Source of the DNA: Candidatus Atribacter fermentans
GTDB taxonomy: Bacteria > Atribacterota > Atribacteria > Atribacterales > Atribacteraceae
Direction of reading: 5' to 3'
Assembly: GCA_012517485.1 (NCBI GenBank)
Contig: JAAYUT010000359.1
Location: 1 to 5,844, forward strand
Length of the DNA: 5,844 nucleotides
Shown here: piece after piece, positions 1 to 5,156 of the stretch
Layout: each line of letters starts with the position of its first letter
How positions within the stretch are numbered: the first letter of the stretch is position 1
Position numbers and translations under genes: made by a program
Notes under the pieces: generated by a model
Seen by the model: the letters and a program-made list of their open reading frames with translations, nothing else
The model's database searches: none
Told to the model about the DNA's origin: nothing

Positions 1-45
1 TCTAACCATACGAGATACTACTTTAAATCCAATCAAAATAGGTGA
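1..45 (+). CDS. Possible 3' end of an upstream gene (partial)
   Basis: One frame is open from the window start and stops at TGA 43-45, reading SNHTRYYFKSNQNR. This could be the tail of a gene lying mostly outside the window. If so, its stop overlaps the Shine-Dalgarno sequence of the permease gene that follows, a spacing that would fit an operon. The piece is too short to assign a family. The frame used by the permease is also open back to the window edge but contains no ATG, GTG or TTG before position 56, so it does not offer an alternative start within view. Confidence 0.3.
   Translation, partial: SNHTRYYFKSNQNR
40..45 (+). promoter_or_regulatory. Ribosome binding site of the LptF/LptG permease gene
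   Basis: AGGTGA lies 10 bases before the ATG at 56. It favours that ATG over the in-frame ATG at 68, which would be 22 bases from this site. Confidence 0.6.
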
Positions 46-55
46 CAAAAAACCG

Positions 56-1138
56 ATGATTAAAATTATGGATCGCTATATAGCCCGCGAAAGTCTCACT
101 GGTATGTTTACTTGGGTGGGCGCAGTAACCATTGTTATGTTGGTGGGAATTTTATTCGAACTTGCTGACTTTTTTGTCAATAAAAAAGTTCCTCTCCTAA
201 TTACCTTAGAAATATTGTTGTTATATATCCCTGCCCAAATGGTGTTAACTTTCCCGATCTCTTATCTTTTAGCCTCTGAACTCCATTTAGGAAGACTGGG
301 AAGAGAAAGCGAGATGGTAGCTATTGAAGCTTGTGGTGTCAGCCTAAAAAGGATTTTATTTCCCTATTTGATAGTTTCGATTTTAGTTAGTATTGGTTCT
401 TATTACTTTAATGATGTTATTGTTCCCGAATCAAACCACAAAGCACAGGTATTGATGCGTGAATATGTTTATAAAAAAGGACCACCGAAAATCCAGCAAA
501 ATGTTTTTTTTAGGGATGCCGAGAATCGATATTTTTATGTGAACGAATTGGATAACGAAACCTGGGAAATGAAAAAAGTGATTATTTATGATTTAAAAGA
601 TCAAAAGAAGTTTCCGGATGTTATTATTTCTCAAAGTGCCTTTTGGTTAGAAGATCGTTGGTTGTTGAAAAAAGGAGTAGTTCATCGATATAATGAGACC
701 GGATATCTTCTTCAGGAAATAGAATTTGCTGAAATGGAAATTGATATGAAAGAGGAATTACAGGAGTTTTTTGAAAACCAGCGAGCTCCTGAGGAAATGT
801 CGACTAGAGAGCTACGGAAACAGATCGATATATTAAAGCAATCAGGAGCTCAAGTTGATGAATTCGAAACCGCTTATCATTTGAAATATTCTCTCCCCTT
901 TTCAGCTTTAATGTTTATTTTGATCGGATTACCATTTGGTATTCAAAGGGGCCGTGATACAAGAGCACTCGGTGTTATAGTGACCGTTATCTTAGCTTTT
1001 GTTTTTTATATGATGTTATCAATTTTCCGTTCGTTGGGACGGGGTGGTATCATGGATCCCTGGTTAGCTGCTTGGATGCCTAATATTATTTTTGGTTCAA
1101 TGGGGTTGTTTTTATTTTTAGGCATCGAAAGAAAGTGA
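56..1138 (+). CDS. LptF/LptG (YjgP/YjgQ) family lipopolysaccharide export permease
   Basis: This is an inner-membrane permease subunit that, in characterised systems, works with the ATPase LptB and a partner permease to pull lipopolysaccharide from the inner membrane onto the periplasmic LptC/LptA bridge. The 360-residue length matches the family. The layout is typical: three N-terminal membrane helices (about 15-38, 48-74, 98-118), a large periplasmic beta-rich domain (about 119-275), and three C-terminal helices (about 276-296, 303-325, 334-357). The segment ESEMVAIEACGVSLKRILFP (84-103) is the conserved cytoplasmic coupling region that contacts LptB. SLPFSALMFILIGLPFGIQRGR (279-300) is the conserved start of the second membrane block. 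The sequence does not tell LptF from LptG, so I give no symbol. The partner permease and LptB are not in the window and may lie upstream. The stop overlaps the next gene by four bases (GTGA), indicating co-translation. The start at 56 is supported by AGGTGA at 40-45. Confidence 0.93.
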   Translation: MIKIMDRYIARESLTGMFTWVGAVTIVMLVGILFELADFFVNKKVPLLITLEILLLYIPAQMVLTFPISYLLASELHLGRLGRESEMVAIEACGVSLKRILFPYLIVSILVSIGSYYFNDVIVPESNHKAQVLMREYVYKKGPPKIQQNVFFRDAENRYFYVNELDNETWEMKKVIIYDLKDQKKFPDVIISQSAFWLEDRWLLKKGVVHRYNETGYLLQEIEFAEMEIDMKEELQEFFENQRAPEEMSTRELRKQIDILKQSGAQVDEFETAYHLKYSLPFSALMFILIGLPFGIQRGRDTRALGVIVTVILAFVFYMMLSIFRSLGRGGIMDPWLAAWMPNIIFGSMGLFLFLGIERK

Positions 1139-1842
1139 GGGTAACATTGTCGAAAAAGATGAAAGCGACTGGTTTAGTCTTAGTGTTGTGTTTGGTTTTA
1201 GTTATGTTTTTAACTGAGATGGGGATAACCCAGGATTCTGATTTATTTATCCAAGCACAAAAAGCTCGTCAACAAGGTGACGCAGATTCTGCTTATCGTT
1301 TATATGAACAAGCTGCCGAACAGGGGATTCGCCCTCATGATGCCTATTTCGAAATGGGGCTTATCCTATTAGAAAAAGAAAAATGGACACAGGCTTACCG
1401 AATTTCTGGTAAGGCGGTAAAGGCTTTTCAAGAGTATTTAGTTCTTAATCCTCTTGATGACAACGCATGGTTTCGATTGGCCTATATTTATGAAAATAGA
1501 AGCCTCGCGCCCGGTGTAAATGAATGGAAGAAAGCTATTGAGGCACTTCAAAAAGCTTTGTCAATTTCTTTAGAAAATCCTCAGTACCTGCTGCATCTTG
1601 GTTATGTATATTATAAAATAGGAGATAAAGAAAACGCTGAAGTAATTTTACTTGATTTAGTGAATAAATATCCTGATTATATTGATGCCCGTTATTATCT
1701 GGCAATGAATTATCTCGAAAAACAAGACAAGGAAAAGGCGAAACAACATTTTACGTTTATTCTTGATAAAACGAATCAAGAGAATAGTTATTATCAATGG
1801 GCAAAAAAAGAGTTAAACAAGATAGGAGGAGGAAATCAATGA
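1135..1842 (+). CDS. Exported or membrane-anchored TPR-repeat protein
   Basis: The protein has 235 residues from the longest start. A basic N-terminus is followed by a hydrophobic stretch at about 11-27, which is a signal peptide or N-terminal anchor. No lipobox cysteine is evident. The rest is helical TPR repeats, roughly 34-65, 68-104, 108-146, 149-181 and 183-216, with typical W/Y-A-G-A spacing (for example YFEMGLILLEKEKWTQAY and YLLHLGYVYYKIGDKENAE). TPR arrays bind partner proteins. The target here is unknown, but the position between an LPS permease and a TPR lipoprotein suggests envelope assembly. The start is uncertain. GTG 1135 overlaps the permease stop (GTGA), but GAGGG at 1137-1141 sits five bases before an in-frame TTG at 1147, and that TTG may be the true start. 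ATG 1159 has no good ribosome binding site. The 3' end overlaps the next gene by four bases (ATGA). Confidence 0.85.
   Translation: MRVTLSKKMKATGLVLVLCLVLVMFLTEMGITQDSDLFIQAQKARQQGDADSAYRLYEQAAEQGIRPHDAYFEMGLILLEKEKWTQAYRISGKAVKAFQEYLVLNPLDDNAWFRLAYIYENRSLAPGVNEWKKAIEALQKALSISLENPQYLLHLGYVYYKIGDKENAEVILLDLVNKYPDYIDARYYLAMNYLEKQDKEKAKQHFTFILDKTNQENSYYQWAKKELNKIGGGNQ
1137..1141 (+). promoter_or_regulatory. Candidate ribosome binding site pointing to a TTG start at 1147
   Basis: GAGGG overlaps the permease stop codon and lies five bases before the in-frame TTG at 1147. The region before the GTG at 1135 holds only a poor AGG at 1120-1122. This argues for a TTG start four codons inside the longest reading frame. 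The choice does not change the predicted signal peptide. Confidence 0.4.
1824..1832 (+). promoter_or_regulatory. Strong ribosome binding site that fixes the lipoprotein start
   Basis: AGGAGGAGG ends six bases before the ATG at 1839. It is encoded as three consecutive glycines near the C-terminus of the preceding TPR protein. It sets the lipoprotein start at 1839 and not at the in-frame ATG at 1797, which lacks such a site and would place 14 extra, very basic residues before an otherwise standard lipoprotein signal. Confidence 0.85.
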
Positions 1843-3035
1843 AAAAAAGCTATCCCTTTCTCCTTGGTGTGGCAAGTTTTCTTTTTTTAGCCGTTCTTTC
1901 AGGTTGTATGTCATTGAATATCGGAGAGAAAGGTGCAGTTCGAGGAAGAGTAGAGGGAGAAAATGGTCCTCTTCAAGGTGTCCGAGTGGAATCAGGTGAT
2001 AGGATTGTTTTTACCAACGAAACTGGCGATTTTCTTTTAGAGAATATTTCCTCGGGAGTACAATATATCTTTTTTTCATGCGAAGGATATACTAGCAGCT
2101 TGGTTAAAGTTACCGTAGTGAAAGGGAATGAAGTTCTTATCTCGCCTGACGGAATCATTACTTTATCTTTATCATCTGATAGTAACGATTACGAATATCT
2201 TGTGTTGCTTTATGAGCTGGGTTTTTATGAAAAAAGTTTTCTTGAGGCTGAAGAATATCAAAAGAAGTATATTGGAAGTAATCTCATTCCCAATGTTTCA
2301 TTCATAAAAGGAGCATCGGCATATTATTTAGGAGATTATCAATCAGCGATTTCTATTTTGAACGATATGGTTAAGAGTTATCCGAATAGTGAGTTTGCTG
2401 ATGATGGACAATATTTGTTGGCTCGCTGTCGTGGTCAGGGTTTGAATCAATGGTGGGATGCCATTAATGAATATAAAAGCCTTATTCAAAACTTCCCTCA
2501 GAGTGAATTTGTTGGTGTAGCCTATTATGAAATGGGAGATTGCTATTATATATTAGAATCATATTCAAATGCTTCATTTGCCTATGAACAAGCAAGAGCT
2601 TTTGGGGGAGAGGTTGAGAAAAAGTCAATTTATGGTTTAGCTCATTGTTTTTATAAATTAGAGCTTTTTTACAAAGCAGCTTCTCTCTTTGCTGAATATG
2701 TTCAAAAATACCCAAACGATGAGTTTGCTGATGATGCCCAATATTTTGAGGGCGCATCGTGGTATAGACGTGATGATTATCAGCTCGCCTTAGAGGCATT
2801 TGATAAATCAATAGTCCAGTATCCAAATGGAACTTGGTATAATGGCATCCTCATTGCTCCTGCTTCCATGTTTAACAAGGGACTTTGTTTAGAAAAACTT
2901 GGACGTTACATCGAAGCTTATCAGCTCTATCTCGATATTATTCGAAAATATCCAGGAGCTAAATGGGCGGATGGAACTTCTTTAATAAATAGCACCAAAT
3001 ACCGTATTGAACTGTTAAAAAATACGGTTCTTTAG
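1839..3035 (+). CDS. Lipoprotein with carboxypeptidase-regulatory-like domain and BamD/YbgF-like TPR repeats
   Basis: The protein has 398 residues from ATG 1839. A lipoprotein signal (MKKS, a hydrophobic core, then lipobox L20-S-G-C23) predicts lipid attachment at Cys23. Residues about 32-102 look like a carboxypeptidase-regulatory-like beta-sandwich: GAVRGRVEG, PLQGVRVES, TNETGDFLLENISSG and a GYTSSLVKV strand. From about 118 to the end are TPR-type helical repeats (roughly 153-182, 186-220, 224-255, 262-290, 297-328, 341-371). Most end in the YP/FP-x-(S/D)-EF motif typical of the outer-membrane lipoprotein BamD and of YbgF/CpoB-like proteins. Residues 181-192 and 291-302 are nearly identical. 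A scaffold or adaptor role in the envelope is likely, but BamD identity is not supported because BamD has no such N-terminal beta domain. It overlaps the TPR gene by ATGA and lies 14 bases before the sigma factor gene. Confidence 0.87.
   Translation: MKKSYPFLLGVASFLFLAVLSGCMSLNIGEKGAVRGRVEGENGPLQGVRVESGDRIVFTNETGDFLLENISSGVQYIFFSCEGYTSSLVKVTVVKGNEVLISPDGIITLSLSSDSNDYEYLVLLYELGFYEKSFLEAEEYQKKYIGSNLIPNVSFIKGASAYYLGDYQSAISILNDMVKSYPNSEFADDGQYLLARCRGQGLNQWWDAINEYKSLIQNFPQSEFVGVAYYEMGDCYYILESYSNASFAYEQARAFGGEVEKKSIYGLAHCFYKLELFYKAASLFAEYVQKYPNDEFADDAQYFEGASWYRRDDYQLALEAFDKSIVQYPNGTWYNGILIAPASMFNKGLCLEKLGRYIEAYQLYLDIIRKYPGAKWADGTSLINSTKYRIELLKNTVL
2390..2736 (+). repeat. 17-base direct repeat, copies 330 bases apart, inside the TPR lipoprotein
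   Basis: The sequence TGAGTTTGCTGATGATG occurs at 2390-2406 and again at 2720-2736, in the same reading frame. It encodes EFADD in the two near-identical repeat segments YPNSEFADDGQY and YPNDEFADDAQY. The 330-base spacing is 110 codons, about three TPR units. It is best read as the trace of repeat duplication within the gene and not as a separate element. Confidence 0.8.
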
Positions 3036-3049
3036 GTTGAATCGGCGGA

Positions 3050-3628
3050 ATGACTGAAAAGACCGATCGGGAGATCATTGTTGAAGTCCTGAACGGAAAT
3101 CGGGATTTTTTTTGTTTATTAGTAAGGAAATACGAAAGACCAATTTTTAATTATATTTTCCGTATGGTACGGTCCAAGCCAGATGCTGAAGATTTAGCTC
3201 AAGACACCTTTGTTAAGGCTTATTCGGCATTAAATAAATATGATAACTCATACGAATTTTCAACCTGGATATACCGAATTGCTTTAAACGTCTGTCGTGA
3301 TTATTTTCGGAAAAAAAAGATTTTTTTCTTTTCTCTTTCATCTCCCATTGGAGACGAAGAAGAAAGCGAGTTAGAAGATTTTATTCCTCAAGATTCCTTT
3401 CATAATCCCGATGATGTCTTGCTCAATCAAGAATTAAGATTAAGTTTAGAAAAAGCAATCAGAGATCTACCATTAAAGTTTCGAGAAGTGATCGTCCTAC
3501 GACACTTAGAAGGATTATCCTATGATGAAATCTCCACAGTAACCGGTCTTCCAGTAGGAACGGTTAAAACCTATTTACACCGAGCAAGAAAAAAGCTTCA
3601 AGACGAATTGGGTGAATTATTAGAATAA
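3050..3628 (+). CDS. ECF-family RNA polymerase sigma factor (SigW/RpoE-like)
   Basis: This 192-residue protein has the two-domain layout of extracytoplasmic-function sigma factors. Region 2 (about 25-91) contains DAEDLAQDTFVKAY (45-58), which binds core polymerase and the -10 element, and FSTWIYRIALNVCRDYFRKKK (70-90). A short acidic linker (about 101-125, GDEEESELEDF) leads to region 4 (about 130-187), with the helix-turn-helix LSYDEISTVTGLPVGTVKTYLHRARKKL (156-183) that reads the -35 element. The length and the VGTVKTYLHRAR motif resemble Bacillus SigW. There is no C-terminal extension that would suggest a self-sensing subgroup. ATG 3050 is the only start after the in-frame stop at 3038-3040. 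Its ribosome binding site is poor (GGCGGA directly abuts the ATG), so translation may be weak or coupled to the lipoprotein gene 14 bases upstream. The next gene encodes the probable anti-sigma factor. Confidence 0.95.
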   Translation: MTEKTDREIIVEVLNGNRDFFCLLVRKYERPIFNYIFRMVRSKPDAEDLAQDTFVKAYSALNKYDNSYEFSTWIYRIALNVCRDYFRKKKIFFFSLSSPIGDEEESELEDFIPQDSFHNPDDVLLNQELRLSLEKAIRDLPLKFREVIVLRHLEGLSYDEISTVTGLPVGTVKTYLHRARKKLQDELGELLE

Positions 3629-3683
3629 TTTAAAAATTCTATGATTAGAAAGGGTTTCAAGCAATTCAATTGTTTAAAGAGAG

Positions 3684-3709
3684 TGAAACATCAGAAGGAT
3701 TTATCCGTA
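3684..3709 (+). promoter_or_regulatory. Candidate ECF (SigW-type) promoter upstream of the probable anti-sigma gene
   Basis: TGAAAC at 3684-3689 and CGTA at 3706-3709 are separated by exactly 16 bases, which matches the consensus known for Bacillus SigW promoters (TGAAAC-N16-CGTA). It lies in the 102-base gap between the sigma gene and the ATG at 3731. Transcription would start near 3716, leaving a very short leader with the ribosome binding site GAGG at 3719-3722 almost at its 5' end. An alternative sigma-70-like -10 (TATACT, 3710-3715) overlaps it but lacks a good -35. Activity, and recognition by the neighbouring sigma factor, are inferred. Confidence 0.45.
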
Positions 3710-3718
3710 TATACTATT

Positions 3719-3722
3719 GAGG
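3719..3722 (+). promoter_or_regulatory. Ribosome binding site deciding the anti-sigma-like gene start
   Basis: GAGG lies eight bases before ATG 3731. The longer in-frame start at ATG 3641 has only A/T-rich sequence before it, and the 30 extra residues it would add show no domain. The shorter start is therefore preferred. Confidence 0.6.
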
Positions 3723-3730
3723 CGATTGAT

Positions 3731-4234
3731 ATGGATAGGAAAGAAGAAAAATTAATTCGTTGTTTAGAACAGCTTCCTCAAATGAGAGTACCAACCAATT
3801 TTTCTCTTCAGGTCATGGATAGAATAGATGCCAGACAGAGAAGGGGTTATTGGATCGGTAGTTTTAAAAAATTAGCAATCGTCTCTTTATCATTGGTATT
3901 TTTAACCTTAGTTTTTTTCTCAAACCTTCCTCTATTTCCTCAGTTTAATATATCGGGACTTTCTGGATATCGTAGGGTTGAACTTAAATTTTATGCATTA
4001 AGTGAAAATCCAAAAACTGTTGCAGTAGCTGGTGATTTTAGCGATTGGAATACATTACAGATGGAAAAGAAAGACAATAATTCTTGGGTTATAACCTTAA
4101 AGGTAAAACCAGGAAAGTATCAGTATTCCTTTATTATTGATGGTGAAGAGTGGGTTCCAGACCCAGGATCTTATCGACGAATCGAAGACGGATTTGGAGG
4201 AGTTAATTCTGTTTTGGTCGTTAATGGCGAATAG
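3731..4234 (+). CDS. Probable membrane anti-sigma factor with extracytoplasmic AMPK/CBM48-type glycogen-binding domain
   Basis: The protein has 167 residues from ATG 3731; an upstream in-frame ATG at 3641 would give 197. Residues 1-46 are cytosolic and charged, with LEQLPQMRVPTNFSLQVMDRI resembling the short N-terminal segments of ECF anti-sigma factors. No HxxxCxxC zinc motif is present. A single membrane helix spans about 47-69. Residues about 82-164 match the AMPK-beta/CBM48-type glycogen-recognition fold: VAVAGDFSDWN (97-107), SWVITLKVKPGKYQYSFIID (118-137), GEEWVPDP (138-145) and FGGVNSVLVV (155-164). By alignment from memory, W106, W141 and N159 correspond to AMPK-beta residues that contact glucan (W100, W133, N150), while the AMPK lysine (K126) is Ser133 here. 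The gene follows an ECF sigma gene, the usual position of an anti-sigma factor. The carbohydrate-binding domain assignment is strong. Anti-sigma activity, glucan binding and the idea of sugar sensing are inferred. The domain could instead serve as a protein-binding fold. Confidence 0.8.
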   Translation: MDRKEEKLIRCLEQLPQMRVPTNFSLQVMDRIDARQRRGYWIGSFKKLAIVSLSLVFLTLVFFSNLPLFPQFNISGLSGYRRVELKFYALSENPKTVAVAGDFSDWNTLQMEKKDNNSWVITLKVKPGKYQYSFIIDGEEWVPDPGSYRRIEDGFGGVNSVLVVNGE

Positions 4235-4236
4235 AA

Positions 4237-5100
4237 ATGAAAAACCGGTTTTTTTTCATCTTTTTCTTCTTGATTATTCTCCTTTTAAATACCACAGTTT
4301 TTGCTCAAGATGAAGTTTCTTTGTTAATATCAGAATCTGAAAATTATCCACCTGAAGACCGAGAGTATTTGCTGGACCGAGTTAGTGAGTTAGTCAATGA
4401 ACTACAACAAAAAGGGTTGGAATCAGATACCTTAGTTTTAAAACTAAAAGAAGGATTGCATAAAAAAGTTCGTCCTTATAATATTGTTAAAAGTCTTGAA
4501 AAGAAAAAAGACTCTCTTTTAGAAGCCCAGAAAATTTTGGAAGAAATAAACCTTTCTGGAATTCATGATGAAGAAACTCTCAACAACATTGCTACTTCAA
4601 TAGAGTATTCTGTGCCTACTGATTTAATTAAAAGCGCACTGCAACAAAAGGTTGCACAAGATGATAAAAGCGCTAAAAAAATTGTTGACTCCCTCGCTTC
4701 ACTAATAGAAATGGGTATACAACCTCAACAAGCAGGTGTAATAGTTAACCAGTTTGCCAGTAAAAGCAACCAATCAAAAGACCTCAATAGTTTAACGAAA
4801 ATTATTGAACGTGCTCGGTTGGAAGGGATAGACCCTCAAAGAATTGCAACCAAGATGGAAGAAGCACTCAGTAAAACGAACAGTATTGCCATGATCGAAA
4901 TGGAAGTTCAGGGTTTTATTGCTGACATTAAACAAAAACCAACTATTAAATCTGGTCAGGGAATCGTAATAAGTTCACCAGGGATTACTTCAAGTGGGGT
5001 TCCTGGAAGTGAAGGAGGGACTTCTTTATCCCCGTCAAGCGAGACTCCAGCATCAGGTTCAAATATTCCATCTCAAGAGGGCGGTTCTCCTTTAGAATAA
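4237..5100 (+). CDS. Secreted helical-repeat protein of unknown function with Ser/Gly/Pro-rich tail
   Basis: I do not recognise a named family for this 287-residue protein. It begins with a clear signal peptide: MKNR, a very hydrophobic core at 5-20, and a likely cleavage after VFA (23/24). The body (about 25-235) is predicted helical and appears to contain four degenerate units, each opening with a G-(I/L)-x-x-(D/E/Q) turn at G60, G108, G160 and G197. The first two units share an inner V-P or V-x-P motif: KKVRPYNIVKSL (76-87) and YSVPTDLIKSAL (124-135). The last 50 residues (238-287) are low-complexity Ser/Gly/Pro, suggesting a flexible spacer. There is no lipobox, sorting motif or second membrane helix. 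It starts two bases after the anti-sigma-like gene and ends in a terminator, so it is the last gene of the unit and a likely target or partner of the sigma/anti-sigma pair. GGCGA at 4226-4230 may act as its ribosome binding site. Confidence 0.8.
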   Translation: MKNRFFFIFFFLIILLLNTTVFAQDEVSLLISESENYPPEDREYLLDRVSELVNELQQKGLESDTLVLKLKEGLHKKVRPYNIVKSLEKKKDSLLEAQKILEEINLSGIHDEETLNNIATSIEYSVPTDLIKSALQQKVAQDDKSAKKIVDSLASLIEMGIQPQQAGVIVNQFASKSNQSKDLNSLTKIIERARLEGIDPQRIATKMEEALSKTNSIAMIEMEVQGFIADIKQKPTIKSGQGIVISSPGITSSGVPGSEGGTSLSPSSETPASGSNIPSQEGGSPLE

Positions 5101-5114
5101 AACCGCCCTCTTTT
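5075..5114 (+). terminator. Strong intrinsic terminator ending the plus-strand operon
   Basis: AAGAGGGCGGTT (5075-5086) is perfectly complementary to AACCGCCCTCTT (5101-5112), giving a 12-base-pair stem with a 14-base loop, followed by TTTT then CT. The 5' arm encodes the last residues of the secreted protein (QEGGS), and its stop codon (5098-5100) is the last triplet of the loop. In the reverse direction there is no T run after the stem, so it probably acts only on the plus-strand unit. Confidence 0.88.
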
Positions 5115-5156
5115 CTAAAAAACCATCTTTTATCTTAAGGATTCATTGAATTTTTT

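Noticed and set aside
1797..1838. A start at ATG 1797 for the lipoprotein
   Set aside because: AGGAGGAGG at 1824-1832 and the normal lipoprotein signal starting at 1839 make the later start far better.
1973..2158. Minus-strand open frame of 61 codons
   Set aside because: It is antisense to the beta domain of the lipoprotein, with no recognisable motif or context.
2482..2826. Minus-strand open frame of 114 codons
   Set aside because: It lies wholly inside the TPR lipoprotein gene on the opposite strand, its translation is rich in His and Gln with no domain, and it has no clear ribosome binding site.
2972..3006. TGGAAC and CGTA upstream of the sigma gene as an ECF promoter
   Set aside because: The two elements are 25 bases apart (2978-3002), well outside the 15-17 range of ECF promoters.
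3092..3120. Long T and A runs inside genes (also near 503, 3309 and 5151) as programmed slippage sites
   Set aside because: The reading frames continue intact through them with full-length family domains, so they look like ordinary low-GC composition.
3641..3730. A 30-residue N-terminal extension of the anti-sigma-like protein from ATG 3641
   Set aside because: There is no ribosome binding site before 3641, the residues show no domain, and the stretch contains a good promoter-like motif and the ribosome binding site for ATG 3731.
5101..5156. A separate terminator for the minus-strand dehydrogenase gene
   Set aside because: Only weak four- to six-pair hairpins are present on that strand, and the large stem has no T run in that direction, so I could not support one.
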